A stretch of 64,000 nt of DNA, taken from the NCBI RefSeq assembly GCF_007667425.1, contig NZ_VDRC01000002.1, forward strand, positions 769,072-833,071, read 5' to 3'. A program made the translations under genes and the position numbers. Source of the stretch: Microbacterium sp. 1.5R. Its GTDB lineage: Bacteria; Actinomycetota; Actinomycetes; Actinomycetales; Microbacteriaceae. How positions within the stretch are numbered: the first letter of the stretch is position 1; the number at the start of each line of letters is the position of its first letter. The notes under the pieces were generated by a model. The model had not been told where the DNA came from. It saw nothing but the letters and a program-made list of their open reading frames with translations, and made no database searches. This document shows, piece by piece, positions 1 to 8,492 of this stretch.

Positions 1-1761
1 ACGCTGACCGGCTACACGGTCCAGCCCGGCACGCTCGTGACGATCCTCTTCAACCTCGGCGAGATGGCCACGGCCACCGAGTCGCTGGACGAGGCGACGT
101 TCGAGGTGCTCGGCGAGGAGCTCGGCTACAAGATCCAGATGGTCTCGCCCGAGGATGAGGACAAGGAGCTCCTCGAGGGCTTCGGTCTCGACCTCGAGGC
201 CGAGCTGGAGGCGGAGAGCGAGGACGACCTCGAGATCCGTCCCCCGGTCGTCACCGTCATGGGTCACGTCGACCACGGTAAGACGCGACTGCTCGACGCG
301 ATCCGTCAGACCAACGTCATCGAGGGCGAGGCCGGCGGCATCACCCAGCACATCGGTGCCTACCAGGTGTGGACCGAGCACGAGGACATCGAGCGGGCGA
401 TCACCTTCATCGACACCCCCGGTCACGAGGCGTTCACCGCCATGCGTGCTCGTGGTGCCCAGGTGACCGACCTCGCGATCCTCGTGGTCGCTGCCGACGA
501 CGGCATCATGCCGCAGACGGTCGAGGCGCTCAACCACGCTCAGGCGGCCAACGTGCCGATCGTGGTCGCGGTGAACAAGGTCGACAAGCCCGAGGCCAAC
601 CCGGCCAAGGTGCGTCAGCAGCTCACCGAGTACGGCCTGGTCGCCGAGGAGTACGGCGGCGACGTCATGTTCGTCGACGTCTCGGCTCGCGCCGGCACCG
701 GCATCCAGGAACTCCTCGATGCCGTGCTGCTCACCGCTGACGCGGGTCTCGACCTGACCGCCAACCCGAACAAGGCCGCTCGCGGTGTCGCCATCGAGGC
801 GAAGCTCGACAAGGGTCGCGGTTCGGTCGCCACGGTGCTCATCCAGTCCGGAACGCTCCGCGTCGGCGACGCCATCGTGGCGGGCACCGCCTACGGCCGC
901 GTCCGTGCGATGGCCGACGAGAACGGCGAGCAGGTCCTCGAGGCCTTCCCGTCGCGTCCGGTGCAGGTGCAGGGTCTCAACTCCGTGCCCCGCGCAGGAG
1001 ACGTCTTCATCGTCACCGAGGAAGACCGCATGGCCCGCCAGATCGCCGAGAAGCGTGAAGCAGTCGAGCGCAACGCGCAGCTGGCCAAGGCCCGCAAGCG
1101 CATCTCGCTCGAGGACTTCACCCGCGCACTCGAAGAGGGCAAGGTCGAGTCGCTCAACCTCATCATCAAGGGCGACGTGTCCGGTGCCGTCGAGGCGCTG
1201 GAGGAGTCGCTCCTCAAGATCGAGGTCGACGACTCCGTGCAGCTGCGGATCATCCACCGCGGCGTCGGTGCCATCACCGAGTCGGATGTGAACCTTGCGA
1301 CGATCGACAACGCGATCATCGTGGGCTTCAACGTCCGCCCCGACACGAAGGCGCGCGAGCGTGCTCAGCGCGAGGGCGTGGACATCCGCTTCTACTCGGT
1401 CATCTACAACGCGATCGACGAGATCGAGAGCTCGCTCAAGGGCATGCTCAAGCCGGAGTACGAAGAGGTCCAGTCGGGCGTCGCTGAGATCCGCGAGGTG
1501 TTCCGCTCCTCGAAGTTCGGCAACATCGCCGGTGTCATCGTGCGCTCGGGAACGATCACGCGCAACGCCAAGGCGCGCGTCATCCGCGACGGCGTCGTGC
1601 TGGCCGATGGTCTCGCCATCGAGTCGCTGCGTCGCTTCAAGGACGACGTCACCGAGGTTCGTACGGACTACGAGGCCGGTATCGGCCTCGGCAAGTACAA
1701 CGACATCCAGATCGGCGACGAGATCGAGACCACCGAGTTGGTCGAGAAGCCTCGCGGCTGA
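1..1761 (+). CDS. infB: Translation initiation factor IF-2 (5' end outside window)
   Basis: IF-2 is the GTPase that brings fMet-tRNA to the 30S subunit and promotes 50S joining. The frame is open from base 1, so the N-terminal part, including most of the variable region, lies outside the window; 586 codons are visible. The G domain is complete: G1 GHVDHGKT at visible residues 88-95, G3 DTPGHE near 138, G4 NKVDKPEA near 192 and a G5-like SARAGTG. EF-Tu-like domain II and the C-terminal IF2 domains follow, ending in a family-typical tail. A strong hairpin terminator and then rbfA lie downstream, the conserved infB-rbfA arrangement. Only the missing 5' end is uncertain. Confidence 0.98.
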   Translation, partial: TLTGYTVQPGTLVTILFNLGEMATATESLDEATFEVLGEELGYKIQMVSPEDEDKELLEGFGLDLEAELEAESEDDLEIRPPVVTVMGHVDHGKTRLLDAIRQTNVIEGEAGGITQHIGAYQVWTEHEDIERAITFIDTPGHEAFTAMRARGAQVTDLAILVVAADDGIMPQTVEALNHAQAANVPIVVAVNKVDKPEANPAKVRQQLTEYGLVAEEYGGDVMFVDVSARAGTGIQELLDAVLLTADAGLDLTANPNKAARGVAIEAKLDKGRGSVATVLIQSGTLRVGDAIVAGTAYGRVRAMADENGEQVLEAFPSRPVQVQGLNSVPRAGDVFIVTEEDRMARQIAEKREAVERNAQLAKARKRISLEDFTRALEEGKVESLNLIIKGDVSGAVEALEESLLKIEVDDSVQLRIIHRGVGAITESDVNLATIDNAIIVGFNVRPDTKARERAQREGVDIRFYSVIYNAIDEIESSLKGMLKPEYEEVQSGVAEIREVFRSSKFGNIAGVIVRSGTITRNAKARVIRDGVVLADGLAIESLRRFKDDVTEVRTDYEAGIGLGKYNDIQIGDEIETTELVEKPRG

Positions 1762-1774
1762 TCGGGTTCGATAT

Positions 1775-1811
1775 CTTCGGGCGAGGGTGCGTCACGCGCC
1801 CTCGCCCGAAG
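1775..1811 (+). terminator. Hairpin terminator after infB
   Basis: A 17-nt arm (1775-1791) and a 17-nt arm (1795-1811) pair around a 3-nt loop with one G-U wobble. There is no U tract, which is common for actinobacterial terminators. It sits between infB and rbfA, so rbfA may depend on read-through or RNA processing. Confidence 0.7.
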
Positions 1812-1835
1812 ACTTCCCAAGAGGAGAAGGAACAC

Positions 1836-2267
1836 ATGGCTGGTGAACGACAGGCCCGACTCGCGGATCGCATCCGCGTCATCCTCGCCGAGCGTCTCGA
1901 GAAGGGGCTGCGCGACCCGCGCCTCGGCTTCGTGACGATCACCGACGTACGCGTGAGCGGCGATCTGCAGCACGCCTCGGTCTTCTACACCGTGCTGGGC
2001 ACGGAGGAGGAGCGCGTCTCGAGCGGCGCGGCGCTGACCTCTGCGACGGGCATGCTGCGCAGCGAGGTCGGCAAGCAGCTCAGCACGCGCCTCGTGCCGA
2101 CGCTGGAGTTCATCCCCGACGCGCTCCCCGAGAACGCGGACCACATCTCCGCCCTGCTGCGCGAGGCGCAGGAGCGGGACGCCGAGGTCGCCAAGCTCGC
2201 TTCGTCGGCATCGCACGCGGGTGACGCCGACCCCTACGTTCGCGAGGATGACGACACGCGTTCGTGA
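1836..2267 (+). CDS. rbfA: Ribosome-binding factor A
   Basis: RbfA binds the 30S subunit and assists late 16S rRNA maturation, particularly around the 5' helix. The 143-residue product has the family start MAGERQARLADRIRVILAE and the conserved block RDPRLGFVTITDVRVSGDL, followed by the beta-strand segment ASVFYTVLG, all typical of the single KH-like domain. The ATG is preceded by a strong purine-rich ribosome site (AGAGGAGAAGG, about 8 nt upstream). Length and position directly after infB match the conserved actinobacterial arrangement. The last 25 residues are acidic and probably disordered. Confidence 0.97.
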   Translation: MAGERQARLADRIRVILAERLEKGLRDPRLGFVTITDVRVSGDLQHASVFYTVLGTEEERVSSGAALTSATGMLRSEVGKQLSTRLVPTLEFIPDALPENADHISALLREAQERDAEVAKLASSASHAGDADPYVREDDDTRS

Positions 2268-2283
2268 TGTATCGGCATCTCGC

Positions 2284-2311
2284 TTGAGGGCGGATGACCG
2301 GTTGCTACCGT
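2284..2311 (+). promoter_or_regulatory. Candidate promoter of the LuxR-type regulator
   Basis: TTGAGG (2284-2289) and TACCGT (2306-2311) are separated by 16 nt and lie about 47 nt before the GTG start at 2358. The match to a housekeeping sigma-70 promoter is moderate; it was read by eye and was not scored. Confidence 0.4.
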
Positions 2312-2357
2312 CGGCTGTGACGAGCAGAAGCTCGTACGGACCGGGGGGACGAAAGCG

Positions 2358-4529
2358 GTGCGGAGTGCGCGCAGCAGACCGGAGGCCGAGGCCTCAGGCA
2401 TCATCATCGTGCTGGAGGATCTGCTCTCGGCCGGGGTGGGATGCGCACCGCACGTCGCCGCCGAGCTGTTCGATCGGCTCGGCGGAGACGGTATCGCCGT
2501 CACGCAGACAGTCCTTCTGCTCGAGCCAGCGCAACGACGCGGTCTGAGCCCCCTGCCCGGTGTGCTGCCGCTGGTCCCCGCGCTCGAGTCGGACTTCGTC
2601 GACGTGCAGCTCGACCTCCGAGAACGCGAGGAGGCCGTGTGCGCGGTGCTGGATGCCGACGCGCCCTTCGGCGTCGACCACCGCGCCCCTGGCGCTGATC
2701 GGGTCGACGACCACCGCACCGGGATGGACGGCCGCTCGACAGGCGGTGGTGCGGGAGGCTCAGACGCCCGGGCGGCGACATGGGTGCTCGCGACGAGCAC
2801 GCCGGATCAGATCGCGTCAGCCCATCGGGCTCTCAGCGCGCACCACGACGGACTGGGCGAGAGGACGGAAGCCGCCTGGCATCGGGTCTGCGGTGTCGAC
2901 GACCCAGGCGACGCCGCGATCGCCGAGGTGCTCCGTGCGGCACGGACCCGACGCAGCGCGCGGGACTCGCGTCGAGGACTGCGATTCGCCGGCGCGGCGG
3001 CCGCTCATGCGACGGGGAGCGCCCGGCGCGAGGCGTTTCTCGCAGCGGGTATCGCCGCGATGGGATCGGGGTACGCCGCGGAGGCCGTCGCCTGGCTGGG
3101 GGGACTCTTCGATTCCGGGCCGGAGGACGCCGGGCTGCCGGGGCTCGCCGCACTGCTCGTAGCGGAGACCCACCTTCGCGGGGCGGTTCCCGAGCTCGAC
3201 GCCGCATCGTTCCGGCCCGGTTCACCCGACCCCGCGGCGTGGTATGCCTACGCGCGCGCTGCGGCCCTCGCCGCAGCCCTGTCGGCCGAGCGCGGCGAGC
3301 GCGCTGCGGCTCGTGAATGGCTCGCGGCGCTCCGGTTCGCGACCGCGAAAGCAGGTGCGGAGCGCGAGCTCAGGGATCCGGTCGTGTCTCTGACGTGGTT
3401 GCTGCTCGGCGAGAGCGAACCGGACGACGTTCTCGGGACCGGGTTGCTCACGGGGGTCGTCCCCGGAGCGCTCCGCGCAGCGGCGGAAGGCGACATCGAC
3501 GCAGGGCTCCGATTGCTCGCAGCAGGCGACTATCACTCATCGACGCAGCCCGACCCGTTCGTCGAGGGCTTCGAGCACAGTCCGCTGGTCGACGCGTACC
3601 GCGCCGTCGCGGAGGCACTTCTCCTGCTGTGGCGGGGCGACGTGGGCGCCGCGAGAGACCACCTCCATCGAGCGGCGCTCGACCTGCCGGTGGCGCTGCC
3701 GTTCGCCGGGCTGGGGGTCGTGCTCTCACGGCGGTTGGACATCGCCGTCCTGGGTAGGCCGGGTCCGGTCGCCCGATCGCTGACGGTGTCGCTGCCGGCT
3801 CCTCCCAGGATCGACCAGCTCATCGACCGCGCACTGGAGGCGCACCTCGATGGCCGGGCGGATGAGGCGGCATCCCTCGTGCGCCTCTGGATCGATCGCG
3901 GCGCCCCGCAGCCGGTCATCGGCGTGCCGGGGCTGGACGAGATCACCATCGTGGGCATGGACGGCGACAGCGTCCCGCCGCACAGCGTCGAGACGCCCGA
4001 CATGGCTCTCGGGCGTCTTCTCCGGATGCGGGCGTCGACGAGTCCTCAGAACATCTGGCTGGACGAGATGTCGCAGATGGAAGAGGCAGCGCGTAGCATC
4101 CGGTCGCCCTTCGAGCGCGGCCGGGTCTCTGCCGCCTTCGGTCTGCGCGCGATCATCCATGACGACAACCGCGCGGGCAGACGCCATCTGCGCACGGCCC
4201 TGGCGCTGTTCGAAGAGTCCGGCGCGCGGGCATGGGCGACCCATGCCGCAGAGCGCCTGAGGCTCCTCGACCGCGCTGCGGATCGGGACGACGAGCTGGG
4301 AGACGCGGTCGCGGCGATCCGCAGACGGTGGGAGCCCATCCTCACCCGCCGCGAACTCGAGATCGCGATGGCGGCCGTCGGCGGCTCGTCGAATCGTGAG
4401 ATCGCCGCATCGTTCACCGTATCCGTGCGGACGGTCGAGGTGCATCTGGGGAGGGTGTTCGCCAAGCTTGGGGTGCGGAGCCGCGTGGAGCTCATGCTGC
4501 TCGCGCTCCGAAGCGCCCGGCACGGGTGA
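2358..4529 (+). CDS. LuxR-family regulator, LAL/MalT-like, lacking the P-loop
   Basis: This is a 723-residue protein whose last 65 residues form a clear LuxR/FixJ DNA-binding domain (LTRRELEIAMAAVGGSSNRE, then VSVRTVEVHLGRVFAKLGV). The middle is Ala/Arg-rich helical sequence resembling the TPR-like sensor arm of LAL regulators. The first 80 residues, starting IIIVLEDLL, resemble the Walker-B half of the LAL ATPase, but no Walker A motif exists here or in the 90 nt upstream. It may therefore be a LAL protein that lost its nucleotide-binding N-terminus. The GTG start has a G-rich site upstream. The gene stands alone, convergent with mutY, and its ligand and targets cannot be inferred. Confidence 0.8.
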   Translation: MRSARSRPEAEASGIIIVLEDLLSAGVGCAPHVAAELFDRLGGDGIAVTQTVLLLEPAQRRGLSPLPGVLPLVPALESDFVDVQLDLREREEAVCAVLDADAPFGVDHRAPGADRVDDHRTGMDGRSTGGGAGGSDARAATWVLATSTPDQIASAHRALSAHHDGLGERTEAAWHRVCGVDDPGDAAIAEVLRAARTRRSARDSRRGLRFAGAAAAHATGSARREAFLAAGIAAMGSGYAAEAVAWLGGLFDSGPEDAGLPGLAALLVAETHLRGAVPELDAASFRPGSPDPAAWYAYARAAALAAALSAERGERAAAREWLAALRFATAKAGAERELRDPVVSLTWLLLGESEPDDVLGTGLLTGVVPGALRAAAEGDIDAGLRLLAAGDYHSSTQPDPFVEGFEHSPLVDAYRAVAEALLLLWRGDVGAARDHLHRAALDLPVALPFAGLGVVLSRRLDIAVLGRPGPVARSLTVSLPAPPRIDQLIDRALEAHLDGRADEAASLVRLWIDRGAPQPVIGVPGLDEITIVGMDGDSVPPHSVETPDMALGRLLRMRASTSPQNIWLDEMSQMEEAARSIRSPFERGRVSAAFGLRAIIHDDNRAGRRHLRTALALFEESGARAWATHAAERLRLLDRAADRDDELGDAVAAIRRRWEPILTRRELEIAMAAVGGSSNREIAASFTVSVRTVEVHLGRVFAKLGVRSRVELMLLALRSARHG

Positions 4530-4538
4530 CTGCGGTCG

Positions 4539-5438
4539 TCAGCGCGGGAGAGAGAGGATCTCGCCGTCAGCCTCGGCGAGACCGTCTGCGATGAGGGAGT
4601 CGATCGCGCGGTCGCGCTGCCGGGCGTCGGGCCAGTCGATCAGGAGCGCGGCGAGGGGAACCCCCTCGGGTGCCGCGTTGCGCAGGGCTCGGAGAACCGT
4701 GCCGCGCGCCTGCCTGTCCGACCCCTCGAACGTCGCCTGACGTCGGCGCGTGTCGCCGGTGTCCGGTCTGCCGGCGGCGACCCACGCACACGACGCGAGA
4801 AGGGGGCACTGCTCGCAGCGGGGATTCCTCGCGACGCACACCGTCGCGCCGAGTTCCATCGCCGCGGCGTTGAACACCGCGGCGTCGTCGTCCGCCGCGG
4901 GCAGCAGCGCATCCATCGCTCCAAGGTCTCGTCGAGACGGCGGACCGGGGTGCGCCTGCCCGAGAACAGCGCGGGCGATCACCCGTCGCGTGTTCGTGTC
5001 GACGACCGGGTGGCGGTCTCCATATGCGAACACCGACACGGCGCGCGCGGTGTAGTCGCCGATTCCGGAGAGTGCCAGGAGCGCGTCGATGTCGCGCGGA
5101 ACGACTCCACCGTGGCGCTCGGTGATCTCGATCGCCGCGCGATGCAGCCAGAGCGCCCTGCGCGGGTAGCCCAGATTCGCCCACTGCCGGACGACCTCCG
5201 CCGGGCTCGCTCCGGCGAGCGCCCGCGGCGTCGGCCATCTCGCGAGCCAGGCCTCGAGGTGCGGGATGACTCTCGTCACCGGCGTCTGCTGCAGCATGAA
5301 CTCGCTCACCAGGGTGCCCCACGCGCCGAAGTCCTCGCGGAAGGCGGCGCTCCGCCAGGGGAGGTCGCGGGCCGACCGCCGGTACCACGCGAGCAGTGGC
5401 TGCGCGTCCATCGAGAGGGAGCGCGGGGACGAGTGCAC
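4539..5438 (-). CDS. mutY: A/G-specific adenine DNA glycosylase
   Basis: MutY removes adenine mispaired with 8-oxoguanine. The 299-residue product has the catalytic Glu in SEFMLQQT (E46), the helix-hairpin-helix LSGIGDYTARA (about 123-133), the catalytic Asp in VVDTNTRRV (D147), and a full 4Fe-4S ligand set C201-x6-C208-x2-C211-x5-C217. The C-terminal Nudix-like 8-oxoG recognition domain of E. coli MutY is short or absent, as in many actinobacterial homologues. I prefer the GTG start because it lies 6 nt after a TAGGCT box (5445-5450 on the minus strand), the leaderless pattern seen across the window; an ATG nine codons inside is the alternative. Divergent from truB. Confidence 0.95.
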   Translation of the reverse strand: MHSSPRSLSMDAQPLLAWYRRSARDLPWRSAAFREDFGAWGTLVSEFMLQQTPVTRVIPHLEAWLARWPTPRALAGASPAEVVRQWANLGYPRRALWLHRAAIEITERHGGVVPRDIDALLALSGIGDYTARAVSVFAYGDRHPVVDTNTRRVIARAVLGQAHPGPPSRRDLGAMDALLPAADDDAAVFNAAAMELGATVCVARNPRCEQCPLLASCAWVAAGRPDTGDTRRRQATFEGSDRQARGTVLRALRNAAPEGVPLAALLIDWPDARQRDRAIDSLIADGLAEADGEILSLPR

Positions 5439-5570
5439 CTCGACAGCCTAGATCACCCGTGCGTCGCATCCCCGAGCGCTCAGCAGACCCGGGTGCGTCC
5501 CGATCTCCGCGCGCTCCCGGCGTGCTCCGAGATGTCCGACCTCGAGCGGCTCGCATCGTAGGCTGGGAGG

Positions 5571-6464
5571 ATGGTCTCGCCCGGCATCCTCCTCGTCGAC
5601 AAGCCATCGGGGCTGACCAGCCACGATGTGGTCGCCCGCGTCCGTCGAGCCTTCGGGACGCGGAAGGTCGGCCACGCGGGCACGCTGGACCCGATGGCGA
5701 CCGGGCTCCTCGTGATCGGCGTCGAAGGCGCGACCAGACTGCTCACCTACATCGTCGGGGCCGACAAGACCTACGAGGCCACCATCCGGCTGGGGGCGAC
5801 GACGACGACGGACGACGCGGAGGGCGACGTGCTCACCCGGGCCGATGCCGCCCTCGTGGACTCTCTGACGGATGAGCGGGTGCGGGACGGCATCGCCGCT
5901 CTGACCGGGACCATCTCGCAGGTGCCGAGCTCGGTGTCGGCGATCAAGGTCGACGGGCGCCGCGCGTACGACCGCGTCCGTGCGGGAGAGGAAGTGGTGC
6001 TGGCTGCCCGCCAGGTCACCGTCTCCCGTTTCGACGAGATCGCCCGACGCGCAGGCGACGGGTTCCTGGATCTCGATGTGATCGTCGACTGCTCGTCCGG
6101 CACGTACATCCGCTCGCTCGCTCGCGATCTCGGAGCGTCCCTCGGCGTCGGCGGGCACCTCACGGCGCTGCGCCGCACGCGGGTGGGTGACTTCGACGTC
6201 TCCGACGCCGTGACCGTCGACGGACTCGCCGACGCGATCCCGCTGAGCCCGGCCGAGGCAGCGGCGCGGGTGCTGACTCCCCTGTCGGTGTCGGCCGACG
6301 AGGCTCGCGACCTCCGTCACGGCAAGCGCCTCAGCGGGCAGGCGTCGCGCCTCGCGGGGGCGATCGCGGCCGCGATCGACGCCGACGGGGTGCTCGTCGG
6401 CGTCGTCGGCAAGCGCGGTGCCGACCTCAAGAGCGAGATGAACATGCCCGAGGCGTCGCGATGA
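5571..6464 (+). CDS. truB: tRNA pseudouridine(55) synthase
   Basis: TruB converts U55 of the tRNA T-loop to pseudouridine. The 297-residue protein starts with the family signature ILLVDKPSGLTSHDVVARVR and contains GHAGTLDPMATG with catalytic D40, then the KTYEATIRLG and SSGTYIRSLARDLG blocks. The C-terminal part is the usual small substrate-contacting domain. The ATG lies 6 nt after TAGGCT (5559-5564), so the mRNA is probably leaderless, although GGGAGG just before the ATG could also act as a ribosome site. The stop overlaps the next gene's start (ATGA), so the downstream membrane protein is translationally coupled. Confidence 0.97.
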   Translation: MVSPGILLVDKPSGLTSHDVVARVRRAFGTRKVGHAGTLDPMATGLLVIGVEGATRLLTYIVGADKTYEATIRLGATTTTDDAEGDVLTRADAALVDSLTDERVRDGIAALTGTISQVPSSVSAIKVDGRRAYDRVRAGEEVVLAARQVTVSRFDEIARRAGDGFLDLDVIVDCSSGTYIRSLARDLGASLGVGGHLTALRRTRVGDFDVSDAVTVDGLADAIPLSPAEAAARVLTPLSVSADEARDLRHGKRLSGQASRLAGAIAAAIDADGVLVGVVGKRGADLKSEMNMPEASR

Positions 6465-6829
6465 TCCTGTGGCTGACTCTCGTGCAGATCGCCGCGGCCG
6501 CCGCAGCCGGACTCTTCTGCATCGCGCTCGGCCTTGCCGGCCGGCGCCCCAGCGACTACTCCGTCGGTAGCCTTGCGCTGGTCGAGCTGCTGCTGGTGGT
6601 GCAGGTCGTCGTCGCGATCGCTGCTCCCTTCGCCGGCAATCCACCGTCAGGTGATCTGCTCGAGTACTGGGTGTACCTCGTCTCAGCCGTGCTGCTGCCC
6701 ATCGGGGCGGTGCTCTGGGCCCTTATGGAGCGCAGCCGCTGGAGCACGGTCATCCTCGGCGTCGCCGCCGTGGCCGTCGCGATCATGGTGTGGCGCATGC
6801 ACGTGATCTGGACGATCCAGGTCGCCTGA
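6461..6829 (+). CDS. Small four-helix membrane protein, unknown function
   Basis: This 122-residue protein is not recognised as a named family. It has four hydrophobic segments of about 20 residues (around 3-25, 37-57, 68-87 and 93-112) separated by short polar loops, so it should be an integral membrane protein. The start overlaps the truB stop by four bases (ATGA), indicating coupling. A second small membrane protein and ribF follow on the same strand, so it may belong to a truB-ribF transcription unit. There are no conserved polar or metal-binding motifs from which to infer a job. Confidence 0.85.
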   Translation: MILWLTLVQIAAAAAAGLFCIALGLAGRRPSDYSVGSLALVELLLVVQVVVAIAAPFAGNPPSGDLLEYWVYLVSAVLLPIGAVLWALMERSRWSTVILGVAAVAVAIMVWRMHVIWTIQVA

Positions 6830-6884
6830 GCCCCACCGCGCGCGCATCCGCCCGCGGGGGACCGCGCCTAGAATGGAGAGAGCC

Positions 6885-7331
6885 ATGAGCACCTCCGTTC
6901 CCTCTTCCCGCATGACCGGCATCGGTCGCGTCCTCGTGATCGTCTACGCCGTGATGGCGCTCGCCGCGACCGGGCGCAGCTTCGTGCAGATCGTCCGCCA
7001 GTTCGACGACGCGCCTTTGGCGTACTCGCTCTCGGCTCTCGCCGCGGGCGTGTATGTGCTCGCCACTCTCGCCTTGATCTTCGCCCGCCGCCCCGGGTGG
7101 TACACGGTCGCGTGGGTGGCCATCGTGTTCGAACTCACGGGCGTTCTCGTCGTCGGAGCCCTCAGCATCTTCCTGCCCGACCTGTTCCCGCATGACACCG
7201 TGTGGTCGATGTTCGGGCGCGGATACCTCTTCATCCCGCTCGTCCTGCCCGTCTTCGGCATCTGGTGGCTGCGCACGCACCGTCCCGCCACGGCTGCATC
7301 GGAGCGAGCATCGACGGGGGCGGTCGCGTGA
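6885..7331 (+). CDS. Four-helix membrane protein, unknown function
   Basis: This 148-residue integral membrane protein has four predicted helices (about 13-33, 49-69, 76-98 and 108-130) and a short hydrophilic C-terminus. The ATG at 6885 is preferred over the one at 6873 because GGAGAG (6875-6880) is then correctly spaced as a ribosome site; TAGAAT at 6869-6874 is a good -10 box just upstream, giving a very short leader. It ends in a GTGA overlap with ribF, so the two genes are coupled. I do not recognise a family; a transporter-accessory role in flavin supply would be pure speculation. Confidence 0.85.
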   Translation: MSTSVPSSRMTGIGRVLVIVYAVMALAATGRSFVQIVRQFDDAPLAYSLSALAAGVYVLATLALIFARRPGWYTVAWVAIVFELTGVLVVGALSIFLPDLFPHDTVWSMFGRGYLFIPLVLPVFGIWWLRTHRPATAASERASTGAVA

Positions 7332-8281
7332 TCGTCTTCCGCGATCCTCGAGAGGTGCCGCGGGACTTCGGCCCCTCGGCCGTCGCCATCGGCAAGTTCG
7401 ACGGGGTGCACGCCGGGCACCGGGCTGTCATCCGCAGACTCAAGGAGGCCGCCGCCGCATCCGGCGTCGCTGCGGTCGCCGTGACCTTCGACCGCAACCC
7501 GCTCGCCGTTCTGCGGCCGGACCGCTGCCCCGAGAACGTGGTGACGGTGGACCGCAAGCTGGAGCTCCTGTCTGAGCTCGACCTTGACGCGACGCTCGTG
7601 CTGACGTTCGACGAGGAACTCGCCGCGCGCAGCGCCGAGGACTTCGTCACCGACATCCTCGTCGACGCGCTGCACGTGTCGACCGTGCTGGTCGGGGAGG
7701 ACTTCCGCTTCGGTCACGGTGGAGCAGGCACACCCGCGCTGCTGCGCGAACTGGCACCGCAGCACGGCTTCTCCGTCGAGGTCGTCGACGACGTCTACCT
7801 CGACGGCTCTGACCGGCGGGTGTCGTCGACCTGGATCCGCGAACTCCTCATCGCAGGCGACGTGCGCACCGCGGCGCGCGTCCTCGATCGCAGCGTCGAC
7901 GTCAGGGGAGAGGTCGTCCACGGCCTCAAGCGCGGCCGTGAGCTGGGCTACCCGACAGCGAACCTGTCGGCGACCGTCGACTCGTTCGTCCCCGCCGACG
8001 GTGTCTATGCGGGCTGGCTCGTCGACCACGACACCGGCGTCCGCCACCGCGCGGCGATCTCGGTGGGCACCAATCCGACCTTCGACGATGTGCTGCAGCG
8101 TCAGGTCGAGGCGCATGTGATCGGAGAGACCGACCTCGACCTCTACGGTCACGACGTGACGGTCGAATTCGTGGAGCGCTTGCGAGGCATGGTCGCCTTC
8201 GAGGGCATCGAGAAGCTCAAGGAGCAGATGGCAGGCGACGTCGTGGAGGCCGAGCGAGTCCTCGGCCCCGCCGTCGACTGA
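7328..8281 (+). CDS. ribF: Bifunctional riboflavin kinase / FAD synthetase
   Basis: RibF phosphorylates riboflavin to FMN and adenylylates FMN to FAD. The 317-residue protein has the N-terminal nucleotidyltransferase motif GKFDGVHAGH (22-31) and VSSTWIRELL (the ISSTxxR equivalent), and the C-terminal riboflavin kinase motif GRELGYPTANL (about 203-213). I chose GTG at 7328 because it overlaps the upstream stop (GTGA) and places the catalytic motif at the family-typical distance; the upstream in-frame extension is out-of-frame membrane-protein sequence. FMN and FAD made here would serve the flavin enzymes elsewhere in the window, but linkage is not implied. Confidence 0.96.
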   Translation: MIVFRDPREVPRDFGPSAVAIGKFDGVHAGHRAVIRRLKEAAAASGVAAVAVTFDRNPLAVLRPDRCPENVVTVDRKLELLSELDLDATLVLTFDEELAARSAEDFVTDILVDALHVSTVLVGEDFRFGHGGAGTPALLRELAPQHGFSVEVVDDVYLDGSDRRVSSTWIRELLIAGDVRTAARVLDRSVDVRGEVVHGLKRGRELGYPTANLSATVDSFVPADGVYAGWLVDHDTGVRHRAAISVGTNPTFDDVLQRQVEAHVIGETDLDLYGHDVTVEFVERLRGMVAFEGIEKLKEQMAGDVVEAERVLGPAVD

Positions 8282-8336
8282 CGGCCGAGCGAGGGCTTCC
8301 GCGTGGCGCGCACAGCGCACCCGGCGCACCATGGCA

Positions 8337-8492
8337 TAGACTGAGGGTGGTCGTCATCGATCCGCACTCTTCAGCAGTGCATCGATCTCGATCGGGAACA
8401 CTGTTCGTACGGTCCTGGCTCACGCCACACGCGGACATCGAGAACGGCCGCCACATCATGGCGATGCTGCGGCCTTCACGCTCAGGAGGAGC
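8337..8492 (+). promoter_or_regulatory. Promoter and long leader of the SNF2 helicase
   Basis: A TAGACT -10 box (8337-8342) is followed by a leader of about 140 nt before the ATG at 8493. Near its end, GGCCGC and GCGGCC can pair around an inner segment just ahead of the AGGAGG ribosome site (about 8482-8487). A 97-codon frame opens at 8347 but overlaps the helicase start and lacks a recognisable product. Confidence 0.4.
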
